Assembly (NCBI RefSeq): GCF_020532645.1
Contig: NZ_JAJAUZ010000034.1
Location: forward strand, 1-64,000
Origin: Streptomyces bambusae
Lineage (GTDB): Bacteria > Actinomycetota > Actinomycetes > Streptomycetales > Streptomycetaceae
Reading direction: 5' to 3'
Length of the DNA stretch: 64,000 bases
Shown here: positions 42,001 to 50,700 of the stretch, one piece after another
Numbering within the stretch: position 1 is the first letter of the stretch
Layout: every line of letters starts with the position of its first letter
Notes under the pieces: model-generated
The model's input: the letters and a program-made list of their open reading frames with translations, nothing else
What the model was told of the DNA's origin: nothing
Databases searched by the model: none
Position numbers and translations under genes: made by a program

Positions 42001-42813
42001 GGCGGGCCGGGGGCGCGGCCGGACCTCGGCATGCTGACCGTGGCCCGGCTCCTCGACCACGCGAGCGGCGGCCGCCCCGACCCGTCCGGGCCGCTGGTGG
42101 TGCTCAGTGCCTGCGAGACGGACCTGAGCCGCCGGGACCACGACGAGGCCCTGACCCTGGCCACCGCTTTCGTCACGCACGGCGCCCGGGACGTGGTCGG
42201 TTCCCGCTGGACCACCCAGGACGGCGCCTCCGCGCTGATGATGGCCGTCTTCCACCACCACGTGGCGGTCGAAGGCCGCTCCCCCGCGGACGCCCTGCGC
42301 GAGACGCAGCTGTGGATGCTGGACCCCGACCGCCGCGACCCCGGCACCCTCGGTCCGGAGCTGGCCCGCGAGCTGCACCGGCCCGGCCTGGACCGGCTGC
42401 CGGTCTGGGCGGCGTACGTCCACCAGGGCAACCCGGGCGCCCGGCCGGCGGGCCACGTCCCCGAGCCGCCCCACACCCGCCGCCGCCCGGCCCGCGACCC
42501 GGCCCTCACCCTGCTCCGCCTGGTCGGCGTCCATCTCGACGGCGTCCGGACGGCCCTGAGCCCCGGCGAGTACGCCGTCCTCCGCACCCGTCTCGAAACC
42601 CTCGCCGCACGGGACCCGGCGGCACCCCGCCCCGTACGCCTCGCCCTCCAGGGTGTCCGGCTCGCCCTGCTGCCCCTCCCCCTCGGCCACCCCGTGCGCC
42701 GGGCGCTCGACGGCACCCGGCTGTCCGGCGTCCGGCCCGGCCCGGCGGTCGTGTCGGGGGCGGCGGCGGTGCTGGAGCTGATGGCGGACGAGGCGGCACC
42801 CCCGGCCGTGTGA
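39058..42813 (+). CDS. TPR-rich CHAT-domain (caspase-like) protein
   Basis: A 1251-residue protein. About 850 residues of helical repeats (for example AVHIRYLLTRDPADLDEAIG, ELGRALVLRAASVSADVPGL) precede a CHAT peptidase domain. The catalytic histidine is in LVHLACHGSAGPSPD (about residue 950) and the catalytic cysteine in VVLSACETDLSRRDHDEALT (about residue 1020), followed by GARDVVGSRWTTQDGASALM. A further ~120-residue tail follows. CHAT proteases are caspase/separase relatives involved in regulated proteolysis, including CRISPR- and gasdermin-linked immunity. No partner gene is adjacent. GTG 39058 has GAAGGGGAGAG upstream. Confidence 0.85.
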   Translation: MLYEESGGQRGIHAWVDDATARAAALGPTQEQPLREAVEYDTCIDELTQLAALLQHDPAARAGVAIRLGVLLVLRYAAGNCPEDKDRADRLLRDFRAAEPPAEVPPDDLHMARLFHAYLSVPQLGRVLRGDMTFTELSLLSAEAGSAEAMETVMREFVDARPADRSPETMRVRTMVAAVDAFRATGDADGLLAVIPEDHPFASQLRTMARQLQGVPADVRAEWVRQAPTPDVQSPDALAMQGLVPALTLMTAGMTADDPDQVRAAGAALRTAHRQMPPGHPLTEAVGEAADALRYLGEGSGGVREDMAAARQSLPEALRKLTGALATRAGAEHALPMRLLELRTALDDARRADDVPGVEAVTAELHGIADGLTADAPAYCLVQLALADAYLAAGRLLDDTALQLRGVDHLDLAVAAGPQAPSAVQENLRVREEQARALRAGLTRDPAPLAEMPAVPADAPPGDLRRAAQAVHIRYLLTRDPADLDEAIGLGERARAAFGAGRAQSIAADTLWELSGYLRSRWDLSHEVRDLTGATGTALAALRALGADVVLQLGAEQGLYTARSGAQRAVEAAWWAATRGQAEEAVTALELGRALVLRAASVSADVPGLLESGERPGLAAAWREHLRRSADGDPGTFADELPSALRRQVLEALDYRGEALAAPPGCGELAAAVEACDADALVYLLAGPGSEPGVAVLVGPACGTRAVLLPGLCADRSGPLLRYLATAADRSRVLAGEALTDGAPAAADGRAPAGPAGPLGEAATPDAAEPPPLPDEQAVEQAWESALSDLCDWAYPAALGPVLGALSARTEGPPGSAGSDGPPGRQRLPRLVLVPCGNLGVVPWHAARLPGGGPGDYACRIAAVSYAASGGQFLRTAGRDRRAPAEAPVLLADPRLELTHAEREAAALNAAFYPGARMLGAYYEPVVEPEAEGTPDELLAVLRDRPSLVHLACHGSAGPSPDVSSLHLAFPVGAEELSAADGGPGARPDLGMLTVARLLDHASGGRPDPSGPLVVLSACETDLSRRDHDEALTLATAFVTHGARDVVGSRWTTQDGASALMMAVFHHHVAVEGRSPADALRETQLWMLDPDRRDPGTLGPELARELHRPGLDRLPVWAAYVHQGNPGARPAGHVPEPPHTRRRPARDPALTLLRLVGVHLDGVRTALSPGEYAVLRTRLETLAARDPAAPRPVRLALQGVRLALLPLPLGHPVRRALDGTRLSGVRPGPAVVSGAAAVLELMADEAAPPAV

Positions 42814-42829
42814 CCGGAGGTGCCGCCTC
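42790..42829 (+). terminator. Hairpin spanning the CHAT gene stop codon
   Basis: GAGGCGGCAC and GTGCCGCCTC form a perfect 10-bp stem with a 20-nt loop that includes the TGA. It lies between convergent genes and may terminate transcription from the CHAT side. Confidence 0.5.
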
Positions 42830-42855
42830 GTTCCCCTGCAGGACCCGGTGCCGTG

Positions 42856-45800
42856 CTACGGGGCCACCGGCAGGTCCGGGGTCATCAGCGTCGGGATGCT
42901 CCAGCGCTGGGCCGGAGTGCCGTTGCACGTCCACAGCATGAGCTTCGTGCCCCAGTCGCGCTTGGCCTGCGGGAGGTCGAAGCAGGCGTTCGACTGGGGG
43001 TTGAAGAGGCTGCCGTCGGCGCGCGGGAGCCACTGCTGGCCGCCCTCGCCGAGGCACTGCCAGAAGATCAGGTCGGTGCCGGCCGCGGTCTGGTTGCCGC
43101 GGACCGCGACGCACTGGCCCTTCTGGGTCAGCGTGCCGTTGGCGTTGACGCTGAACTTCTGGGAGTCGCCGCCGTTGCAGTCCCACAGCTGGAGCTGGTT
43201 GCCGTTGCCGTTGGCGCCGCCGGGGGCGTCCGCGCAGAAGTCGGGCGAGGCGGCGTAGCGGACCGGCAGGTCCGTGGTCGTCACCGGCGGCACGTGGTTC
43301 TGGTAGACCGACAGGCCGGCGACGGCGCCGTCGAGGTGGTTGCTGGGCTTGCTCACGTACTTGTAGCGGCCGATGACCAGGGCGCCGCCGGGTGCGGGGC
43401 TGGTGCTCGCCCGGTGGTGGCCGCTGGAGGCCAGGGTGCCGTTCACGTACAGGTTCATCGCGCCGGTGGTGGCGTTGTACGTGGCCGTCAGCTGGGTCCA
43501 GACGCCCGGCTTGAAGGCGTTGGCCGAGGTGACGGTGGAGTTGTGGTCGTACGGCCAGCCGTCGTTGTCCCCGTGGGCGATGGCGAAGCGCCAGTGGCCG
43601 GCGTCGGCCCAGAGCTTGAACGCGCTGGCGTGGGCGCCGTCCTGACTGACGATCATGCCGTCGGGCGCGTTCATCCTGACCCAGGTGCTGATGGTGAAGG
43701 ACTGGCGGGTGTCGACGGCGTTGGCGGGGCCGGTGACGACCGACTTCGCCGCCGGGTCGAAGACCGCGACCTTGCGGGGGCGGCCGTCCACGGTCTCGGT
43801 GGCGTAGGTGACCGCGGTGGCGGTGGCGTCGTTGGAGGCGCCGCTGCCGTTCTTGGCGGGGATCGCCTTGGTGTCGCCTTCCAGGCGCCACTGGACGGTC
43901 GGGGCCTGGGCGTCGCCGCGGACGTGGTGGCCCTCGTAGCCGGTGACCGCGCCGCCGGCGGCGGTGCCGGCCCAGGCGTGCAGGGTGCCGTCGGTGCCGA
44001 CCGCCCAGAAGTCCGGGACGTCGTCGCCGGTCACGTCGCCGTCCGAGCCGACGCGCGGGTAGTCCGCTCCCTTGATGCCGTAGCCGATGCGGGTGGCGGG
44101 CTGGGCCGCCGCGCCGGTGACGACGACGTACCCGTCGGCCGCGCGGGTGGCGGTCGTCAGCTTGTACTGGAAGATGTCGCCGCTGGTGCGGTTGCGCACC
44201 CACAGGGCGGGGGCGGTGTCGGTCGTGGCGCCGATGTTCAGGGCGTTTCCGGGGATCATCAGGTCCTTGTCGTCCCAGGTGCCACCGGCGTCGACCAGTG
44301 TGGGTGCGGCGAGGGTCTGGTTGGTCTTGACCGGGTAGAACCACAGGTTGCCGGCCTCCACGGCCAGCAGGCCGGTGGCATCGGTGACCTTGCGGCTGGG
44401 TGTACGGGTGGTGCGGGCCGGGCCGGTCGGGGTGATCTGGCTGGAGTACTGCCAGGTCGCCTCGTTGCGGTAGCCGGTGCAGGCGGTCGTGTACGCGGTG
44501 GAGCACTCCGGCTTGTCGACGGTGGTCTTCGTGCCGAGCGTGAAGCGGCCCGGGTCGGAGAGGGTGTTGTCGTAGGCGAAGAGCTGGGCGCCGCCGAGCG
44601 CGCCTGGGGTGGCGGGTTCCTGGTGGACGAACAGGTCGTCGACGTTGCGGCCGGGGTCGAGCGAGCCGCGGTGGACGGTGCGGTAGTCCTTCCAGGTCCG
44701 GCCGCCGGCCGCCTCGGGGGCCTGGAGGGCGGTGGCGGCGGTGCCGCTGGGGATCATGCTGCGGCTGGTGCCGTCGGAGGCGCGGCCGTGCGTGACGAGG
44801 TTGCCGGCGGCGTCCGGGAGCAGGATGTCGGAGCGGGCGTCGCCGGTGGTGTCACCGAAGGCGACCGCGCCGTCCTTCCACGGCACGTAGAACGCGTACG
44901 ACTTGGTCGGTGAGGCGTTGCCGGCCTCGTCCAGGACCCGGGCGTAGACGATGTTGGTGCCCCAGTGGGTGGGCTTGACGCCGAGCGCGCTCTGGGCGAG
45001 CGGGCTGCCGCACTGCTTCTGGGCGCCGGTGAGCTGCGGGTCGAAGCCCCACTCGATGCAGGCCAGGCCGGAGCTGCGCAGGCCGGCGCCCGGGCTCGGG
45101 TCGGAGGCGACGAAGGGCAGTGAGCCGGTGTCGCCGAGGCGCAGCCGGGAGATCTGGCCGTGGCCGGCCGGCGGGAACTGGGTCGCCGGGTCGGTGAACG
45201 GGCCGAACTCCAGGACCGGCGGGGTCAGGTCGACCGCGAAGTGGCAGGGGGCGGAGCCGGGGCCGCGGATCAGGCCGTCGTCGCCCTGGACCGCCCATCC
45301 GTAGTTGCGGCCGTCCTTGAGCGCGTCCAGCGGGGTCGAGTAGAAGGCGTCCGTGCCGGTGGCGACGAAGCCGGACCAGCCTGCGTTCACCTCCGTGCCC
45401 GTTTCGTGGTCCCACACGCGGACGTACTCGGTGAGCTGGCCCTGGTTGGGGCTGCCGACCTTCGAGGCGAGGGTGACGGTCGGGGTGGTGATCCAGCCGA
45501 ACTGGTCGGCGGGCACCTCGGCGCAGGCCTGCGTGTCCCCGGCGACGACGCGGCGGGGAGCGGGGACGGTGCGGGTGTTCTCGGGCACGAGCGGCGGGAA
45601 GTCGTACTCGGCGCTGAGCACCGCGGTGTACGCGAACCGCTTGAAGGCGATCTTGTCGCCGGTGCCTTCCTTGCCGGTCAGGGCGAAGGCGAGCGGGGTG
45701 CCGGTGGTGCGGATGCCGTCACGCATGGCGTTGGTGACGTTGAACTCGACGGGAATGTTGGGGTAGCAGTCGTTGCTGTTGCCGTTGCCGCCGACGTTCT

Positions 45801-47331
45801 GGTTCTGGATCCACTCGCGGATCTGGTGGTTGCTCCACTTGACCGAGGAGTCGAAGGCTCCGGCCCGGTAGAGGTGCACCGGGTACTGGTTGGTGCACGA
45901 CCAGTCGGCCGACGTGTACTGCTCCAGGCGGAGCTTGGCGTAGTTGACGGTGGCGCCCGCGTATCCGCTCAGGTCGAACTCGTAGAGCGCGCGCTCGATG
46001 CCCTTGCTGGTCTCCCAGCCCTGGTAGCCGACGCCCGGCTTGTCGCGGTCGCCGGAACCGGTGCGGTCGTAGTTGCCCGCGTCGTACGCCTGCTGGACCC
46101 ACGCGTGGTGCTGCTTGCCGCGGCTGTCCACGGACCACGAAGGGTCCACGTAGACCGGGTACTTGGTGGCGGCGCCGTCGAGCAGGGCGGCGCTGGGGGC
46201 GAGGGCGATCCGGCCGGTGGCACGCCGGTGGGCGGCCTTCGCGCCGGCGGCCTCCGCGCCGGCCGTGCCGGCGCCGGCCGTCTTCGCGCCGGCCGTCTTC
46301 GTGCCCGCCGTCTTCGTGCCCGCCGTCTTCGTGCCCGCCGTCTTCGTGCCCGCCGTCTTCGCGGCGCCGGGAACGGGCACCTCGGTCACCTGTGCGCCGG
46401 TCACCGGGATCCGCGCGACGGAGGCGCCGGCGCCCGGGCCGTCCGCGCTGCTGAGTCCGGACGCGCCGTCGAGGTCCGCGTAACGGGAGCCGCGGGCACC
46501 CGGCGTGCGGGCCTCTCCGGCCGACCACATGAGGGGGGCCGGGGCGCGGAAGACGGTGTCCTTGCCCGCGGTGGCGGTGAGGCCGCCGTCCTTGCCCTTG
46601 TTCAGGGTGAGGCCGTGGGTCTCGGCCGGGAACACCAGGTTGCGGACGGCCGGGTTGGCCGCGGCGGCGGGGGTGCGGAGCACGACGACGGTGGTGTAGC
46701 CGCCGTACTTGGTGGCGGTGACCTGGAGGTCCGTGTCGGTCGCCACGTTCTCGAACACGGCGTCGTTGCCGCGGAGTACGGGCTTGGGCAGGGCACCGGG
46801 GAACGGCGAGGACACCGACAGCTTCTTGCCGTCGGGGGTCGTCATCGTCGCCAGCGGGCCGTTGCCGCCACCGGAGATGACGAGGTCGGAGCCGGCCGAC
46901 TTCGGTGCCACGGTGCCGTCCGCACGGACGGTCAGCGTGTCGTCGAGCGTCTGCCAGCGGCCCTTGGCGCCCTTGCGGCGCTGCGGCAGCACATGGCTGT
47001 CGGAGCGGAGCTTGCCCTTCGGGGTGGCGACCGTGGTGGTGTGTTCCGTGGTCAGCTCCGGGACCGGAACGTCCTTGCCGGTCTTCGCCGCCTGCGCCCG
47101 CGCCTTCTCGACGGCGGTGGACACAACGGACTGCGGCCGGGCCGCGGACCCGGCCGTGGGGGCCGGTGCCGCCGGCGACGCGGACGCCTTCGGCGCGTTT
47201 CCGGCGTCGGGCAGCGGCACCGGCGCGGCCTCCGCGACGTACGGCGTCGCCAGCAGCAGGGCCGCCGAGACCCCCGCCGCCAGTCCGGCGGCAACCGGCT
47301 TGCGCAGCCCGGCTCTTCGTGCATTGGACAT
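42856..47331 (-). CDS. Giant secreted protein with DNRLRE, FG-GAP, LamG and ricin-type lectin domains
   Basis: A 1491-residue exported protein. After a signal peptide (LAAGVSAALLLATPYVAEAA) comes a ~330-residue region resembling the N-terminal part of secreted RHS proteins, a Thr-Ala-Gly-Thr-Lys repeat tract (residues ~320-350), a DNRLRE-type carbohydrate-binding domain (~400-565), FG-GAP/VCBS-like repeats (VGSDGDVTGDDVPDFWAVGT), a LamG jelly-roll (~1200-1345) and a C-terminal ricin-type lectin with QxW repeats (QKFSV, QQWLP, QRWSI). It has no enzyme motif that I recognise. It is divergent from the first RHS gene and may be an adhesin or scaffold that acts with it. GTG 47343 is an alternative start. 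Confidence 0.8.
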   Translation of the reverse strand: MSNARRAGLRKPVAAGLAAGVSAALLLATPYVAEAAPVPLPDAGNAPKASASPAAPAPTAGSAARPQSVVSTAVEKARAQAAKTGKDVPVPELTTEHTTTVATPKGKLRSDSHVLPQRRKGAKGRWQTLDDTLTVRADGTVAPKSAGSDLVISGGGNGPLATMTTPDGKKLSVSSPFPGALPKPVLRGNDAVFENVATDTDLQVTATKYGGYTTVVVLRTPAAAANPAVRNLVFPAETHGLTLNKGKDGGLTATAGKDTVFRAPAPLMWSAGEARTPGARGSRYADLDGASGLSSADGPGAGASVARIPVTGAQVTEVPVPGAAKTAGTKTAGTKTAGTKTAGTKTAGAKTAGAGTAGAEAAGAKAAHRRATGRIALAPSAALLDGAATKYPVYVDPSWSVDSRGKQHHAWVQQAYDAGNYDRTGSGDRDKPGVGYQGWETSKGIERALYEFDLSGYAGATVNYAKLRLEQYTSADWSCTNQYPVHLYRAGAFDSSVKWSNHQIREWIQNQNVGGNGNSNDCYPNIPVEFNVTNAMRDGIRTTGTPLAFALTGKEGTGDKIAFKRFAYTAVLSAEYDFPPLVPENTRTVPAPRRVVAGDTQACAEVPADQFGWITTPTVTLASKVGSPNQGQLTEYVRVWDHETGTEVNAGWSGFVATGTDAFYSTPLDALKDGRNYGWAVQGDDGLIRGPGSAPCHFAVDLTPPVLEFGPFTDPATQFPPAGHGQISRLRLGDTGSLPFVASDPSPGAGLRSSGLACIEWGFDPQLTGAQKQCGSPLAQSALGVKPTHWGTNIVYARVLDEAGNASPTKSYAFYVPWKDGAVAFGDTTGDARSDILLPDAAGNLVTHGRASDGTSRSMIPSGTAATALQAPEAAGGRTWKDYRTVHRGSLDPGRNVDDLFVHQEPATPGALGGAQLFAYDNTLSDPGRFTLGTKTTVDKPECSTAYTTACTGYRNEATWQYSSQITPTGPARTTRTPSRKVTDATGLLAVEAGNLWFYPVKTNQTLAAPTLVDAGGTWDDKDLMIPGNALNIGATTDTAPALWVRNRTSGDIFQYKLTTATRAADGYVVVTGAAAQPATRIGYGIKGADYPRVGSDGDVTGDDVPDFWAVGTDGTLHAWAGTAAGGAVTGYEGHHVRGDAQAPTVQWRLEGDTKAIPAKNGSGASNDATATAVTYATETVDGRPRKVAVFDPAAKSVVTGPANAVDTRQSFTISTWVRMNAPDGMIVSQDGAHASAFKLWADAGHWRFAIAHGDNDGWPYDHNSTVTSANAFKPGVWTQLTATYNATTGAMNLYVNGTLASSGHHRASTSPAPGGALVIGRYKYVSKPSNHLDGAVAGLSVYQNHVPPVTTTDLPVRYAASPDFCADAPGGANGNGNQLQLWDCNGGDSQKFSVNANGTLTQKGQCVAVRGNQTAAGTDLIFWQCLGEGGQQWLPRADGSLFNPQSNACFDLPQAKRDWGTKLMLWTCNGTPAQRWSIPTLMTPDLPVAP
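46280..46369. repeat. Six 15-bp tandem repeats in the LamG/lectin gene
   Basis: Units of GTCTTCGTGCCCGCC (plus-strand reading) start at 46280, 46295, 46310, 46325, 46340 and 46355; the central four are identical and the outer two diverged. They encode the TAGTK repeat and are in frame. Confidence 0.8.
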
Positions 47332-47714
47332 GCGAGTGCCCACTCTCCCTGGACGAGTTGAGTCCCTGATCGGATCGAGTCCCGGATCGGACTGGCAAGG
47401 ACCGGGGCACTGTGGCAGGCGGTGGTGCTGTCCGCCAAAGGCCGGAGGAGTCAATTCCGCCCCTCCTCGGTGAAGTTGTACGGAATTCGACCCCAGGGTG
47501 ACCTTCCCCACCTGGAAATAAACTGCCGTTGAGAGTGACTCAACGGACGTTTACTGTTAGCTTCCGTCGTTCAGACCGGCGGTCGACGCGGTCCCGAGCC
47601 CGGCCGGCACAGCTCCGACGGCTCCGGACCCGACCTGCACGCCTGCTTCTTGCGAGGTCCCGGCCCTGCCGCCCGGACCTCGGCTCTCTGCTGCCCCCCA
47701 GACGGAGGAAACCC
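47332..47714. other. Divergent promoter region between the LamG/lectin and RHS genes
   Basis: About 380 bp with no gene of its own. It contains the inverted repeat at 47526-47546, an AT-richer stretch with GGAAATAAACTGCC and TTTACTGTTAGC around 47512-47561 that probably holds promoters, and the GACGGAGGAA ribosome binding site of the RHS gene at 47701-47710. Shared control of the two large surface proteins is plausible. Confidence 0.45.
47526..47546. promoter_or_regulatory. Inverted repeat CCGTTGAG-N5-CTCAACGG
   Basis: Perfect 8-bp arms with a 5-nt spacer in the divergent region, about 170 bp upstream of the RHS start. It looks like an operator of a dimeric regulator. Confidence 0.5.
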
Positions 47715-50700
47715 ATGCCAGTCCCTGGCGTGCGCCGAAGAACGCGCACGTACGTCCCCCGCATGGCCACACCGGTCGCCCTGGCTCTCGCCGCCTCGCT
47801 CCTCGGCGCACCCGCCGTGCAGGCGGCGCAGACCGGGACGACCGCCGCCGAAGCGGACTTCTCGAAGGTGTGGAAGCCGCCGCACCGGCCGCTGCCCGGC
47901 ACCAAACCGGTCAAGGCCTCCGCCGTCCGCAAGGCCAAGGCGGTCAAGCCCCGCTACCCGGTGCCGGCACGCACCGCCGCGCAGCCGAGAACCCCGTTCA
48001 CCGCTCCGGTCAGCGGCAGCGCCGACCTGGCCGCGGCCACCGGCACCACCGCGGTGCGCGCCGGCCGGCTGCCGGTGTGGGTGTCCCCCAAGGGCCTCAC
48101 CGCCAAGGCGGGCGGCTCCGCGGGCAAGACCGGCGGCGCGGTCACCGGCAAGATCACGGTGGTCCGCACCGACGACCGCTCCGCGCGCCGCGCCGGGGTC
48201 AACGGCGCCCTGTTCAGCCTGGCCCGCGGGACCTCCGGCACGTCCGGCACGGCCTCCCGGGTGCGGGTGGGCCTGGACCTCGCCGGTCTGCAGAGTGCGA
48301 CCGGCGGCGAGTTCGCCTCCCGCGGCCGCCTGGTGACCCTGCCCGCCTGCGCGCTGACGACGCCCAAGGTGCCGTCCTGCCAGGTGCGTACGCCGCTGGC
48401 CACGCGCTACGACAAGGAGACCGGGCGGCTCGTCACCGACCTCGCGCTCCCCACCGCGAAGGCGCCCGCCCCGTCCCCGGCCGCCGCCTCGCGCGCGCCC
48501 GAGTCCGGCAGCCTGCTGCTCGGCTCCGCCGCGGCCCCGATGCTGCTGGCCGCCGAGACGGACTCCTCCGGTCCGGGCGGCACGTACGAGGCCACCCCGC
48601 TCGGCGCCTCGCAGAGCTGGTCCTCGGGCGGCAGCTCGGGTGCTCTGACCTACCAGTACCCGATCCAGATGCCGCCCGCGCTCGGCGGAGCCGCGCCCGA
48701 GGTGTCGCTGGCGTACAACTCCTCGTCGGTGGACGGCAAGACGTCCGTCACCAACGCGCAGGCGTCCTGGATCGGCGACGGCTGGGAGTTCAACCCCGGC
48801 TTCATCGAGCGCACCTACAAGCCGTGCGACAAGGCCGGCATCCCCGACTCGGGTGACGCCTGCTGGGCCGGCTTCAACGCCACCCTGTCGCTGGGCGCGC
48901 ACTCCGGCACCCTCGTGCGCGACGACCAGGCGGGCTCTGCGACGGCCACCACCGACGCCGCGACCGGCACCTGGCGCCTCAAGGACGACGACGGCACGAA
49001 GATCGAGTTCGGCTCGGGTGCCGCCAACGGCGTCCGGGACGGGGCGTACGCGAAGGTCACCGACTCCTCGGGCACCACGTACTACTTCGGTGTCAACCAC
49101 CTGCCCGGCGGCGATAAGACCGACCCGGCCACCGGCTCCGTCTCCTCGGTGCCGGTGTACTCGCCCAAGAGCGGCCAGCCGTGTTACGACGCCGCCAAGG
49201 GCGCCGGGTCCTGGTGCACGATGTGGCAGCGCCTCCACCTCGACCACGTCGTGGACGCGCACGGGAACCTCACCACGTACACGTGGGCACCCGAGACCAA
49301 CTGGTACAAGCGCGGCGCCGGCCAGAACAGCGGCAACGGCACCATGACCGAGTACACCCGGGCCAGCACGCCGAAGAGCATCGCCTACGGGCAGAAGCTC
49401 GCCGACCAGATCGCCGCCAAGGGCACCCTGCAGCCCGCCGCCAAGGTGAACTTCGGCGTCGTCGAGCGCTGCACCGCCGCCGGCACGGCGTGCGAGCCCG
49501 CCAACCGGACCGTCGCCAACAAGGCGAACTGGCCCGATGTCCCGGTGGACAACGAGTGCAAGAGCACCGGCACCTGCGTCTACTACTCGGCCACGTACTT
49601 CACCACCAAGCGGCTGACGGAGATCACCACCCAGGTGCGCGTCGGCAACGCCTGGCAGGACGTGGACCACTACCGGCTGGTGCAGTCCTTCCCCGACCCG
49701 AAGGACGCGGGCAGCCAGCGCGCGCTGTGGCTGGACTCGGTGCTGCGCACCGGCAGGACCGGCACTCCGCACGTCGGCCTGCCCGCGGTGACGTTCACGC
49801 CCGTCATGCTGCCCAACCGGGTGGACGGCACCAACCTGGTCCCGGCCCCGCCGATCATGAACCGGCCGCGCATCCAGCAGATCCGCAACGAGACCGGCGG
49901 CGTCCTGAACGTCGACTACAACCTGCCCGACTGCTCGCGCGTGGACAACGTCATGCCGGCCGCCGAGGACGACAACAACCGGGCCTGCTACCCGGTCCGC
50001 TGGTCCCCGCCCGGCTCGGTGGCCGACGCCGATCCGGTGCTCGACTGGTTCCACCACTACACGGTGAAGTCGCTGACGGAGAACGACACCGCCACCGACA
50101 CCCCGCAGAAGATCACCTCGTACGGGTACGAGAACGCGGCCTGGCACCGTGACGACAGCGAGCTCACCGAGGCCAACGCCAGGACCTGGGGTGACTTCCG
50201 CGGCTTCGCCAAGGTGACCACCACGGTGGGCTCGGGCACCGACGGCCCCAAGGCGCAGACCGTCACCACCTACCGGCAGGGCATGGACGGGGACGTCCGC
50301 AAGAACGGCTCCACGCGCTCGGTGCGCCTGACGGACGCGCTCGGCCGGGACGTGACGGACGTGGACTGGCTGAGCGGCCGGACCCTGCAGACCGAGACGC
50401 TCACCCAGGCGGGCGGCACGGCGGTCACCCAGACCGTGCACGCCTCCAGCGACCCGGTCGAGACCGCCAAGCGCACCCGCACCGGTCTGCCGGCGCTGAT
50501 CGCCCGCTACGCGGGGACGAAGAGCAGCACCACGACCCGGTCCAAGCTGGCGGACGGCACCTGGCGCACGAGCACCGCCGGTCAGACCACCGACCCGGCG
50601 AAGAACAACCGCACGGTGACCTCCCTGGAGCAGGCCGACGGCGTGCCCGACCAGTGCACCCGCACGTCGTACGCGACCGCACCGGACGCCCAGCGCACCG

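Noticed and set aside
46280..46369. 15-bp tandem array considered as CRISPR-like
   Set aside because: There are no spacers; it is an in-frame coding repeat (TAGTK) in a secreted protein.
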